Notes under the pieces: generated by a model
What the model saw: the letters and a program-made list of their open reading frames with translations, nothing else
Databases searched by the model: none
What the model was told of the DNA's origin: nothing
Part shown: positions 54,343 through 63,781 of the stretch, in pieces
How the letters are laid out: each line of letters starts with the position of its first letter
Numbering within the stretch: position 1 is the stretch's first letter
Position numbers and translations under genes: made by a program
NCBI RefSeq assembly: GCF_023734775.1
Contig: NZ_AP025732.1
Location: forward strand, 6,260,501 to 6,324,500
DNA from: Nostoc cf. commune SO-36
Lineage (GTDB): Bacteria > Cyanobacteriota > Cyanobacteriia > Cyanobacteriales > Nostocaceae
DNA length: 64,000 bases
Reading direction: 5' to 3'

Positions 54343-56072
54343 ATGATTGCAGTCACACAGGTTACTCAAGTTATCCCCAATCCAGGACGTTTGACGATTC
54401 AAACTGTTGAAATTGCTCCTCAAACCACAGCTATCCGTTGTCTCGACTGGGATAGAGAACGTTTTGATATTGAGTTTGGTTTACGTAATGGCACAACCTA
54501 TAATTCTTTCTTAATTCAAGGAGAAAAAGTTGCTTTAGTTGACACATCTCACCGCAAGTTTGAGGATCTATATCTTGAGGTAGTGGCGGGATTAATTGAT
54601 CCAGCTAAGATAGATTACTTAATTATTAGCCACACGGAACCAGACCATAGTGGCTTAGTAAAAGATATTTTACAGTTAGCTCCTTCCATTACTGTTGTTG
54701 GTGCTAAATAGCTATTCAATTTCTGGAAAATATGGTTCACCAGCCTTTTAAATCAATGCAGGTGAAAAGTGGAGAGCGATTAGATTTAGGTAACGGACAC
54801 GAATTAGAATTTATCTCTGCACCTAATTTACACTGGCCTGACACAATCTTGACTTATGACCATAAGACTTCCACTCTCTACACTTGTGATGTGTTTGGAA
54901 TGCATTACTGTGATGACCATACCTATGATGAAAATATTACTTTAATAGAGGAAGATTTTAAATATTACTATGATTGCCTCATGGGGCCTAATGCCCGGTC
55001 TGTTTTGACAGCTTTAAAACGGATTGAAAAGTTAGAAATAGCAACAGTTGCCACGGGACATGGCCCTTTATTACAAAACTATGTTTCTGAATGGCTTGGA
55101 AGGTATCAAAACTGGAGTTTAGAACAAGCAAAAACAGAGACATTAGTGGCTATATTTTATGTTGAAGATTACGGTTATAGTGAGCATTTAGTCCATACCA
55201 TAGCTCATGGATGCGCGAAAACAGGTGTGGCAGTAGAATTAGTAGACCTCAATAGTACCGAGCCTCAAGAAGTTCGAGAATTAGTTGCACAAGCTTCTGG
55301 TTTAATCATTGGAATGCCAGCCCAATCTTCGGTGATGGCTCAAGCTGCTTTAAGTACGATTTTAGCTGCCGTTCACAAGAAACAAGCAATTGGTTTATTA
55401 GAGTCGGGAGGGGGAGAAGATGAACCAATTTATCCCTTACGCAATAAGTTTCAAGAACTGGGATTAATTGAAGCCTTTCCACCTATCTTAGTTAAAGAAA
55501 TTCCTACCCAAGCAACAGAACAACTTTGTGATGAAGCAGGGACAGATATAGGTCAATGGTTAACCCGCGATCGCACCATAAAACAGATTAAATCTATCAA
55601 TAGCGAACTAGAAAAAGCTTTAGGGCGGATTAGTACAGGATTGTATATTATCACCGCCAAAAAAGGAGAAATTCAGAGTGCAATGTTTGCTTCGTGGGTG
55701 ACACAAGCGAGTCTTGAGCCTTTAGGAGTAGCGATCGCAGTGTCCAAAGATCGGGCAATTGAATCCTTGATGCACGTTGGCGATCGCTTTGTTTTAAATG
55801 TTTTAGAAGAAGGCAAATATCAAGGATTAATGAAACATTTCTTAAAGCGTTTTGCTCCTGGTGCAGACCGATTTGCTGGAGTAAAAACATATCCAGCAAA
55901 AAATGAATCGCCCGTTTTAGCTGAAGCTTTAGCTTACATGGAATGTGAAATTACTAGCCGCATGGATTGTGGCGATCATTGGGTAATTTATAGCACAGTC
56001 CAAACTGGAAGAGTTGCCAACCTACACGCACTTACTGCTGCCCATCACCGCAAAATTGGTAATCATTACTAA
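54343..56072 (+). CDS. flv4: Flavodiiron protein Flv4 (one frameshift)
   Basis: With Flv2 this forms a heterodimer that takes electrons at photosystem II and protects it under low CO2 or high light. The N-terminal metallo-beta-lactamase domain has canonical diiron ligands: ISHTEPDHSG, APNLHWPD, GMHYCDDHT and TGHGPLL. A flavodoxin domain (VAIFYVEDYGYSEHLVH) and a C-terminal flavin reductase domain (GLYIITAKKGEIQSAMFASW) follow, the cyanobacterial class-C layout. The frame breaks near 54707, where one missing base ends the first part at VVGAK. Restored length is 576 residues. ATG 54343 is preceded by TTGGAGAAAAAT. Confidence 0.92.
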
Positions 56073-56158
56073 TTTGTCATTTGTCATTGATCATTGGTCA
56101 TTTTTCTTGTCTCCTCACAGACGCGATTCATCGCGTCTCTACAAAGTCACAAAAAACT

Positions 56159-56671
56159 ATGTATAAAAATGCTGAGAATACCCCGATTAGCATGTACGAA
56201 ATCAATCGAGGGCGCGTTGTGCGAACCTTGGAATTTATCCAAGATTTAATTGTGATTTGTTTGTGTATCGGTTTATTTAGTTTCATGGTGCTTCAGGTCA
56301 GAGATATGTTTCTCTCCTTGCTTCCGCCTCTAGATTTTCATGCTGTTACTGCTGATATTCTCTTTTTACTTATCTTAGTTGAGTTATTCCGACTGCTGAT
56401 TATTTACCTGCAAGAACATCGAGTATCTATTGGGGTAGCTGTAGAAGTTTCTATCGTTTCCGCCTTGCGAGAAGTCATTGTAAAAGGTGTTTTAGAAACA
56501 AGTTGGAGTCAAGTTTTAGCAACTTGCGCCTTTTTATTAGTGTTAGGAATACTACTTTTCCTCCGAGTTTGGCTACCCCCAACTTTTGAAGGTATCGACC
56601 CAGAACAAGAAGTATCTAAACGTTATAGAAGCCGAGCCAAGTCTGAATTAATCCAAAACAATGGTCATTAA
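56159..56671 (+). CDS. PsiE-family membrane protein of the flv4-2 operon
   Basis: Starting at ATG 56159, the 170-residue protein has about four membrane segments (FIQDLIVICLCIGLFSFMVL, ADILFLLILVELFRLLII, VAVEVSIVSALREVIVKGVL, LATCAFLLVLGILLFLRVWL). It lies between flv4 and flv2, like sll0218 in Synechocystis, a thylakoid protein that supports photosystem II stability. Function is assigned by position and fold type. Confidence 0.82.
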   Translation: MYKNAENTPISMYEINRGRVVRTLEFIQDLIVICLCIGLFSFMVLQVRDMFLSLLPPLDFHAVTADILFLLILVELFRLLIIYLQEHRVSIGVAVEVSIVSALREVIVKGVLETSWSQVLATCAFLLVLGILLFLRVWLPPTFEGIDPEQEVSKRYRSRAKSELIQNNGH

Positions 56672-56751
56672 GACGCAATTAATCGCGTCTGTACTAGGAA
56701 GGAGAATCTTTTTGCCCCATCCCCAATTCCCAATGATTAACAGAGGTTATT

Positions 56752-58488
56752 ATGTCTGCAAATACTTTAACTACCAGCCATCCAAGAGATGTACAAGTTG
56801 CTGAAATTGGTAAAAATACTCTGATTTTGCGATCGCGGACTTGGGAACGACTAAAATTTGAGGTAGAGTATTCCCGCCAACGGGGAACTACGGCAAATTC
56901 TTATCTGATTCAAGCTGATAAAAAGGCTTTAATTGACCCTCCCGGTGAATCATTTACCGAAATTTACCTTCAGCAACTTGCAGAACATCTAGACTTTACC
57001 ACCTTAGATTATATTGTTCTCGGTCATATCAACCCCAACCGCAGAGCCACTTTAGAAGTATTGCTCTCTCAAGTTCCTCAAGTTACTCTAATTTGTTCTC
57101 GTCCCGCCGCCAACGCTCTAAAAACTGCCTTCCCCGAATGGGAATCACGTATCCAAGCGGTGCGATCGCAAGATACTCTAGATTTAGGACAAGGACATCT
57201 TCTATCATTTGTCACCGTACCAACTCCCCGTTGGGCCGATGGGCTTTGTACTTACGATCCTGCCACGAAAATTCTCTACACAGATAAACTTTTTGGCGCT
57301 CATATTTGCGAAGATACCTTATTTGATGAAGATTGGAAGGGATTAGACGCGGAACGCCGTTACTATTTTGAATGTCTCCATGCGCCCCAAGCCAAACAAG
57401 TTGAAGCAGCATTAGATAAAATATCGGTTTTGTCAGCCAGATGTTACGCCCCAGCACATGGCCCAATTGTTCGTTACAGCCTGAGTCGTTTTAGTTATGA
57501 TTACCGGCAATGGTGTCAAGGGCAAAAATCTCAAGAATTGAATGTCGCTTTGTTTTATGCTTCTGCTTATGGAAATACAGCAATTTTGGCAAATGCGATC
57601 GCTCAAGGTTTGATTCAAAATGGAATTAATGTAGAGTCAGTTAACTGTGAACTAACAGACTCGGCAGAAATTACCCGCATTGTCGAAACCTGCGATGGCT
57701 TTATTATCGGTTCACCCACTTTAGGCGGCCATGCACCAACTCAAATTCAAACAGCTTTAGGAATAGTCCTCTCGGCGACGGCTAAAACTAAGTTAGCAGG
57801 GGTGTTTGGTTCTTATGGTTGGAGTGGCGAGGCAATTGATTTACTAGAAAGCAAGCTGAAAGATGCTAATTATCAACTAGGATTTGAAACAATTCGGGTG
57901 CGTTTCAGCCCAACTCCTGAGATTCTCCAGCAGTGTCAAGAAGCAGGTGCTTCTTTCGCTCAAAATTTAAAGAAAAGCAAAAAATTGCGTTCTTCCCGGC
58001 AAGTTGTGACAGAAACCCATGTAGATCGTACTGAACAAGCTGTAGGACGGATTATTGGTTCTTTGTGTGTTGTGACAACTCGTGATGAAGAAACTCACAA
58101 AGGCGTTTTAACTTCTTGGGTATCTCAGGCAACTTTTAACCCGCCAGGAATTATGATTGCGATCGCCCAAGAACAGAATGCAGATTTAATGCATCATCCT
58201 GGTGATAAATTTGTGTTGAATATCCTCAAAGAAGGAAGAAATGTGCGACGCTATTTTTCTCGTCATAGCACTTTAGGAGATAACCCCTTTGCAAATCTGG
58301 CTACAAAAACTGCTCTTAATGGTTGTTTGGTTTTGAATGAGGCATTAGCCTATTTAGAATGTACAGTGCAAAATCAGCTTGAATGTGGCGATAGATGGTT
58401 AATTTATGCCGTCATCGATCACGGTGAAGTGTTGGAAAATGATGGTGTCACCGCTTTAGAACATCGTAAATCTGGCAGCTATTATTAA
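56752..58488 (+). CDS. flv2: Flavodiiron protein Flv2
   Basis: The 578-residue protein has the same three domains as Flv4: beta-lactamase-like, flavodoxin (VALFYASAYGNTAILANAIA) and flavin reductase (GRIIGSLCVVTTRDEETHKG). The diiron ligands are replaced (LGHINPNRRATLE instead of HxExDH, TPRWADG instead of a His). This is the non-canonical site typical of Flv1 and Flv2, and it identifies this copy as the Flv2 partner in the Flv2/Flv4 heterodimer. The ATG at 56752 follows a spacer of 80 bp. Confidence 0.93.
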   Translation: MSANTLTTSHPRDVQVAEIGKNTLILRSRTWERLKFEVEYSRQRGTTANSYLIQADKKALIDPPGESFTEIYLQQLAEHLDFTTLDYIVLGHINPNRRATLEVLLSQVPQVTLICSRPAANALKTAFPEWESRIQAVRSQDTLDLGQGHLLSFVTVPTPRWADGLCTYDPATKILYTDKLFGAHICEDTLFDEDWKGLDAERRYYFECLHAPQAKQVEAALDKISVLSARCYAPAHGPIVRYSLSRFSYDYRQWCQGQKSQELNVALFYASAYGNTAILANAIAQGLIQNGINVESVNCELTDSAEITRIVETCDGFIIGSPTLGGHAPTQIQTALGIVLSATAKTKLAGVFGSYGWSGEAIDLLESKLKDANYQLGFETIRVRFSPTPEILQQCQEAGASFAQNLKKSKKLRSSRQVVTETHVDRTEQAVGRIIGSLCVVTTRDEETHKGVLTSWVSQATFNPPGIMIAIAQEQNADLMHHPGDKFVLNILKEGRNVRRYFSRHSTLGDNPFANLATKTALNGCLVLNEALAYLECTVQNQLECGDRWLIYAVIDHGEVLENDGVTALEHRKSGSYY

Positions 58489-58559
58489 TAGTTACTAGTA
58501 AAGGGAATTGTAGCGCAATACGGTTAAGGCTAAAACTCTTTATCAAAGTCAAATTTTTT

Positions 58560-58720
58560 AACGTAGACGCTTCCCTACGAGACGCTACGCGTAGCTTGCT
58601 TCCCGAAGGGTACGGCTTGCCGCAGGCTACCGCAGAGGCACAGAGAAGCCAGTGCGTTGGGCGGGTTCCCCGACTTGTTCGCTCTTAGCGTTCCCGCAGG
58701 GTAGCAACTGGCGCGGAACA
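58560..58720. repeat. Dispersed repeat cluster (TACGCGTAGCTTGC family)
   Basis: GACGCTTCCCTACGAGACGC, TACGCGTAGCTTGCTTCCCG and GCCAGTGCGTTGGGCGGGTT ... AGCAACTGGCGCGG. Members of the same family lie at 20140-20170, 45200-45240 and 47330-47420, and inside the GT39 gene (43408-43447). Confidence 0.75.
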
Positions 58721-58778
58721 GAGAGAAGAAAAAATGCCTAACCCAAGCGTATTGGATTATAGCGCCAGCTTTATAAGA

Positions 58779-58881
58779 CTTCTTGCAGAAGTGGGGGAAA
58801 GGTTAAAGGTAAAGGGGAAATTCTATCCCTTTACCTTTAACCTTTCCCCAACATCTTGCAAAATTTACTTTTGCAAGATGT
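58779..58881. terminator. Cluster of three hairpins downstream of flv2
   Basis: A small stem ACTTC/GAAGT (58779-58792) is followed by a perfect 23-bp stem (58794-58816 with 58827-58849, core GGTTAAAGGTAAAGGG) and a 13-bp stem (58851-58863 with 58869-58881). They could end the flv4-2 transcript or protect its 3' end, though no long T run follows. It may instead be a palindromic repeat element. Confidence 0.6.
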
Positions 58882-59092
58882 CTATAGTTGATTGATGTAA
58901 ACACATAAAACATAGCTTTTTGTCAAGTATCCACAGATTGTTTTTTTATAAAATCTTTTTACTACTATTTTTACCTCAACTGGGAAGTCGATTACTGCTA
59001 ATGATGGCTTTACCTACCGCTATGACAAAGATCCGAAGGTGTTAAAGTGGGTAAGAGCTTAAAAACTATTCATACTTTTAAAAATTAAGGTA

Positions 59093-60766
59093 ATGCTAAC
59101 AAAACAGCAAAAACAACTAATTACTTACGAAGCTATTTCAATTTATGAACAAACCTATCAATTACCCGTCCTAAAAAATAGCGGGGTAAAAAAAATTCAG
59201 AAACAAATTAGAGAACGTCAAACTTTAATTAAAGAAGGTGTTCGATATCATCATAAATTTGGCGGGATAATTAAGCACAAACAAGAAATTAGCCAAGGAG
59301 AAATTTTTGCTGAAATCCAATTATTTATTAAAGACTATAGCCATATTATTGATTTTCTAGAAAATTATCAGGACAGCTATCATAATTTTCTGTTAACCCT
59401 GACAACTGACTTAAGAAAATTATTCAAACAAAAATATTTAGAAATAAAAAATTTAGAAGAGGAAAGAAGAAAGTTAGAGTTAAAAAATTATAATAATTCG
59501 AAAGTAATTGAGGAGCTAAAATGGGAAAAACAAGAAAATTTTAAAGCAGTTTTATTGTTAAGCAATGCTTACTTTTTAATGTTAGAAAAAATCGGCTTGA
59601 TTGGCGAAGGGATTAAAAAGCTTGTAGAAGATACCAAAAAGCAAAAAGAGATTATTCAGCAGATAGTTAAAGATTTAAAAGTCAATCAAGAGATTTACGA
59701 ATATCAAAGAAAAGCCTATAAAATTCGTCAAGAAATAGCAAAAATTGCCCACACTGCAATCAACTTTGAGAATTCTTTACAAGACTACTTTAGTCCCTTT
59801 CAATCTTTAATAGATGAAGTGGTGAAAATAGATGAATATTTTTACGCCACTGTCGGAGATATTAAAAATTTAGGAGATAATATTTTAAAGCATCAGTCAA
59901 GTTTATTTAACCTTGAAGATAAGGAGGCAATTTCTGAAAATTTTCTCGATTTTATGGTGACAAGTTATGATAAAAAAGCCAGATTAAAAGATGCTTTTAT
60001 TCAATCTCAATTATTAGATTGGCAAATCCATAATTTTGATTTGAACGAAAATGGTCTATTTTTAGATAAGGGTATTGATTTAATATCTAACTACATATCC
60101 AAGCAACTTACTGATCAAACAAAAGTGCTAAATGTAGCAGAAGTAACGTTTGTCTCTACCTCTGCTGTTGAAGAAACAGGATTGATGGGACTGAGTAATA
60201 ACAATTTTACGTTTACAAAAGAATTTCGCAGCAATAAAGATATTGATTATAGCCAATTGCAGGATCTCCTCGCGCAGCATAAGTGGAAAGAAGCTGATAT
60301 TGAAACTACTAAGTTAATGCTAAAAGTTATGAGTAAAAATTATTGGAACGAGGTTTATAAGGAAGATATTGATAACTTTTCTTGTCAAGACCTCCACATT
60401 ATCGATCAACTTTGGGAGCAATATAGTTATGGTTATTTCGGCTTCAGTATTCAGCAAACTATTTGGAGCGAAATGGGTGGTCAAGTAGATTATGAAACAG
60501 AAAAAAGACTTGGCGATCGCCTTGGTTGGCGAAAAGAGGGAAACTGGTTAAACTATGAGCAACTAACTTTTAAATTGTCCCCCATGACACCGATGGGACA
60601 CTTACCAGCTAAATGGTTACAGTATGACCACCAGAACTTTGACTTATCCTCAAAATCTCCTACAGAACACCTTTCAATGGGAGCTTGGCGGGTAAAGTCT
60701 TGGTTAGTTTGGCAGATGCACTTATTCTTTTCTCGGACAAAAATTTGTAGTGAAACTTTACTGTAA
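59093..60766 (+). CDS. GUN4-domain protein with long coiled-coil N-terminus
   Basis: The 557-residue protein has a Lys/Glu-rich helical region of about 370 residues (EERRKLELKNYNNSKVIEEL) and a C-terminal GUN4 domain (about 385-545): QDLLAQHKWKEADIETTKLM, DQLWEQYSYGYFGFSIQQTI, then GDRLGWRKEGNWLNYEQLTF and KWLQYDHQ. GUN4 binds porphyrins and activates Mg-chelatase; multi-domain GUN4 proteins in cyanobacteria have other, mostly unknown, roles. Here the coiled coil suggests a scaffold or sensor. The region is AT-rich compared with neighbours. Confidence 0.85.
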   Translation: MLTKQQKQLITYEAISIYEQTYQLPVLKNSGVKKIQKQIRERQTLIKEGVRYHHKFGGIIKHKQEISQGEIFAEIQLFIKDYSHIIDFLENYQDSYHNFLLTLTTDLRKLFKQKYLEIKNLEEERRKLELKNYNNSKVIEELKWEKQENFKAVLLLSNAYFLMLEKIGLIGEGIKKLVEDTKKQKEIIQQIVKDLKVNQEIYEYQRKAYKIRQEIAKIAHTAINFENSLQDYFSPFQSLIDEVVKIDEYFYATVGDIKNLGDNILKHQSSLFNLEDKEAISENFLDFMVTSYDKKARLKDAFIQSQLLDWQIHNFDLNENGLFLDKGIDLISNYISKQLTDQTKVLNVAEVTFVSTSAVEETGLMGLSNNNFTFTKEFRSNKDIDYSQLQDLLAQHKWKEADIETTKLMLKVMSKNYWNEVYKEDIDNFSCQDLHIIDQLWEQYSYGYFGFSIQQTIWSEMGGQVDYETEKRLGDRLGWRKEGNWLNYEQLTFKLSPMTPMGHLPAKWLQYDHQNFDLSSKSPTEHLSMGAWRVKSWLVWQMHLFFSRTKICSETLL

Positions 60767-60828
60767 GTTATTTGTACATTTGTAAATAATAACAAAAATG
60801 AAAGTTCAAGTTAATCTTGAGGATAAAC

Positions 60829-61260
60829 ATGAGTAATAGCAAGCATTCTGACATAGAAATAGAAATTTTACTTTTAGGAAAATGGCGTTTTGATACGTTC
60901 TCAGAAAAAATTACTATTGAATTTAAAGATGATATGACTTATGAGCAAACCAGGATTCAAATGCTTCTTTTCTCCAAACCAAAAGAACTGCTAACAGGTA
61001 ATAAATTTACTGGGGTATGGTACGTAAGACAAAATAAATTGCATTTAAATGTTAGAAGTATGCCAAAATCATTTTTTAATTTTAGGATACCACTAGCTTT
61101 TAAAATTTCTCTTGCAGATATAGTAGCTACTTTAAATTCTATATTTACGCCAGAAAATTATGAAGTCATTGAAATTAATGATTCTAAATTTATTATCAAG
61201 GCTCAAGAGGAATCAATTATTGGGACAAAATTAAAACGGTCTATGGGAACGTATGTTTAG
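60829..61260 (+). CDS. Hypothetical protein
   Basis: The protein of about 143 residues starts at ATG 60829 (MSNSKHSDIEIEILLLGKWR) and has alternating beta-type sequence (TGVWYVRQNKLHLNVRSMPK, then NYEVIEINDSKFIIKAQEES), suggesting a lipocalin-like or DUF-type beta barrel. It follows the GUN4 gene by about 60 bp. Family not recognised. Confidence 0.6.
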   Translation: MSNSKHSDIEIEILLLGKWRFDTFSEKITIEFKDDMTYEQTRIQMLLFSKPKELLTGNKFTGVWYVRQNKLHLNVRSMPKSFFNFRIPLAFKISLADIVATLNSIFTPENYEVIEINDSKFIIKAQEESIIGTKLKRSMGTYV

Positions 61261-61448
61261 CCTGGCATTTTTCAGCGTTTTGTCCAATGGCGATGAAATA
61301 ATTTTAATATATTGCTAGTTTACCGTACTTTAGTAATCGTTCAGGAACTTTACCCGTCGTCGGCTAATCTTAGTGCCAATCCCCCATACCCAATATCGTG
61401 ATCTAAGATTATTGGGTATTCTCATAAATTGCGATCGCCACTATACCG

Positions 61449-62453
61449 ATGATCGAAGTTGAACATCTAAGTAAAATATACGGCTCTACCTCAGCAATTA
61501 CCGATGTCACTTTTAGCGTCGAACCTGGGGAAATTTTAGGTTTGTTGGGCCCCAATGGCGCTGGTAAAACCACAACCATGCGGATTCTGGCTGGTTATTT
61601 ACCGGCAACCAATGGAAATGCGCGGATTGCTGGTTATGATGTCCATCAAAATTCGTTGGCTGTACGCCAACGAATTGGTTATTTACCGGAAACACCGCCG
61701 TTATATCCAGACATGACGGTGGAGGGATTCTTGCATTTTGTCGCCCAAATTAAGGGAGTATCAGCAGGCGATCGCCCCAACAAGGTAACAGCCGCCATCG
61801 AACGCTGCAACTTAGAAGATAAGCGGCGAGTAATTATTCGCAAACTCTCTAAAGGATACCGCCAACGTGTAGGAATTGCTCAAGCGATCGTCCACGATCC
61901 ACCGGCGATAATTTTGGATGAACCCACCGTTGGACTCGATCCCAGGCAAATAATTGAGGTGCGGAATTTAATTAAGAGTCTCGCTGGGACTCACACAATT
62001 ATTCTTTCCACGCACATTCTGCCAGAAGTGAGCATGACTTGTAGCCGCGTCGCCATTATTAATCGCGGTAAAGTTGTAGCAACGAATACGCCAGAAAACC
62101 TGATGACTCAGTTGACAGGTGGTTCAGGATATGAATTAGAAATAGAAGGAGAAGCTGCCTTAGCGAAACAGGTGTTGCAAAAAGTCGCGGGTGTGAGTTT
62201 GATAGAATCAATTCCGACAACCGGAGGCCATCAACCCCAGGAAAATCGCGCTTACCTGCGGGTGATATCGCAACCGGGAAAAGAACCAGGAAAAGATATT
62301 GCCACAACATTAGTACGGGCAGGATTCGGTTTGCATGAACTGAAGCGAGTTAACGCTACCTTAGAAGACGTATTCTTGCAACTAACCACAGAAGAGAAAA
62401 ATTTCGATACTGAGGTAGACTTAGCAGCAGACAACGAAGGAGAGACAGCGTAA
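61449..62453 (+). CDS. ABC transporter ATP-binding protein, GldA-like
   Basis: The 334-residue ATPase has GLLGPNGAGKTTTMRILAGY (Walker A), KLSKGYRQRVGIAQAI (signature) and AIILDEPTVGLDP (Walker B). It starts the operon ATPase - permease - GldG-like protein, which resembles the Gld-type ABC-2 exporter known from gliding bacteria and conserved in cyanobacteria. The substrate is unknown. The C-terminal 100 residues are an accessory domain common in this class. Confidence 0.92.
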   Translation: MIEVEHLSKIYGSTSAITDVTFSVEPGEILGLLGPNGAGKTTTMRILAGYLPATNGNARIAGYDVHQNSLAVRQRIGYLPETPPLYPDMTVEGFLHFVAQIKGVSAGDRPNKVTAAIERCNLEDKRRVIIRKLSKGYRQRVGIAQAIVHDPPAIILDEPTVGLDPRQIIEVRNLIKSLAGTHTIILSTHILPEVSMTCSRVAIINRGKVVATNTPENLMTQLTGGSGYELEIEGEAALAKQVLQKVAGVSLIESIPTTGGHQPQENRAYLRVISQPGKEPGKDIATTLVRAGFGLHELKRVNATLEDVFLQLTTEEKNFDTEVDLAADNEGETA

Positions 62454-63266
62454 ATGGGTGTAGTGCTGAGTAATATTATTGCCATTTATCGCCGAGAGTT
62501 ACAGAGTTATTTTGTATCACCTTTGGCTTATGCGATCGCAGGTATATTTTGGTTCATGGCGGGGTTATTCTTGGTAATGATTTTGCTAGGGCCAAATGGC
62601 ATTTTGGTAACAGTCGCGGCAATAGATGCACAAGGGCAACAACTAGGAGTGCCAGTACCGCCGATAGATGTCCCCTATGAATTTATCCGGGGATTTTTGG
62701 ATAGTATGGGGTGGCTATTGTTGTTTACCCTGCCAATTCTCTCGATGGGACTCTATGCCGAAGAACGCAAGCGCGGCACTTTAGAACTGTTAGCCACCTC
62801 ACCAATCACCAATTGGGCAGTAGCTGTAGGTAAATTATTAGGCGTGCTAACATTTTTTGCCACGATGGTTTTACCCATGCTAGTGTTTGAAGCGATCGCT
62901 ATTAGTGGATCAAATCCACCAATGGCTTTCTCAATTCCCTTGCTGGGTCATTTTGGATTAATCTTGCTAGCAGGGGCAATTTTATCTTTAGGAATGTTTA
63001 TTTCCTCATTAACAGACAGTACAATTTTGTCTGCTGTTCTTACCTTTGCAGTAATTTTATTGTTGTTATTCATTGATTTAATCGCCAAAATTATCCCTGG
63101 CCCCGTGGGCGAAGCATTAGGTTATCTGTCATTCCTGAAACATTACAACACTTTCATTCAAGGCATTTTTGATACTAGCGGGTTAATTTTATTCGCCAGT
63201 TACATTTTTTTGGGCATCTTTCTCACAGCTCAATCAATTGATGCACTACGCTTTCAAAGGCAATAG
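62454..63266 (+). CDS. ABC-2 type permease, GldF-like
   Basis: The 270-residue protein has six predicted membrane segments, with YRRELQSYFVSPLAYAIAGI at the start and EERKRGTLELLATSPITNWA, the ABC-2 coupling region. The ATG follows the ATPase stop codon without a gap, so the two are cotranscribed. Confidence 0.92.
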   Translation: MGVVLSNIIAIYRRELQSYFVSPLAYAIAGIFWFMAGLFLVMILLGPNGILVTVAAIDAQGQQLGVPVPPIDVPYEFIRGFLDSMGWLLLFTLPILSMGLYAEERKRGTLELLATSPITNWAVAVGKLLGVLTFFATMVLPMLVFEAIAISGSNPPMAFSIPLLGHFGLILLAGAILSLGMFISSLTDSTILSAVLTFAVILLLLFIDLIAKIIPGPVGEALGYLSFLKHYNTFIQGIFDTSGLILFASYIFLGIFLTAQSIDALRFQRQ

Positions 63267-63310
63267 TCATTCATTTGTCATTTGTCATTTGTCCTTGGTC
63301 ACTTGTTATT
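63267..63310. repeat. Heptamer STRR (CATTTGT)n
   Basis: TCATTCATTTGTCATTTGTC and related heptamers; inverted copies (GACAAATGACAAATGACAAA) lie at 63759-63778, and another copy follows flv4 at 56072-56106. Confidence 0.8.
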
Positions 63311-63681
63311 AGTCATCTGGGACATTGCCAATTGAGTTTAGATAGGAGTTTAGTTTTGGTGCTAGTTCGTTAATGATTGTTTTGATTGCACTTATCTGTT
63401 CGGTAGTTAAAAGATTACGAGTGTAAGCTCGTCTTAACCAATGTTGAGTTTCATTCAAAGAACCTCTTGCTATTTTGACAAAACGTCTATTTTCTTGAAA
63501 ACTACCTCTTCCTACACCTTCTGCTATATTGGCTCCAATACTATCTGCTGAACGAACAATCTGTTTACAAATAGTATCTTTTGCAAAAAAATTCCATCCC
63601 TCAACAATTTCCCAAATGTCATCTGCCAAGTGTTCTGAATAATTGATAAACCTGTAATTCTTGGAAACGCCTTGTCGCCAT
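63309..63681 (-). CDS. Four-helix-bundle protein (one frameshift)
   Basis: From ATG 63681 the frame gives MATRRFQELQVYQL, then shifts near 63638 into [40 protein letters not shown] and RFVKIARGSLNETQHWLRRA. This is the family of small proteins related to those encoded in 23S rRNA intervening sequences. The span of 373 bp is one base more than a codon multiple, so one inserted base explains the break. The gene sits between gldF-like and gldG-like genes on the opposite strand, probably as an insertion into that operon. Confidence 0.75.
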
Positions 63682-63781
63682 TTATTGAGTTGTATTGTTT
63701 ATCTTCTTTTTAGTTAATCAATTTTCGCCCATATATTTTTACTTGTCACTATTTTTAGACAAATGACAAATGACAAATAAT

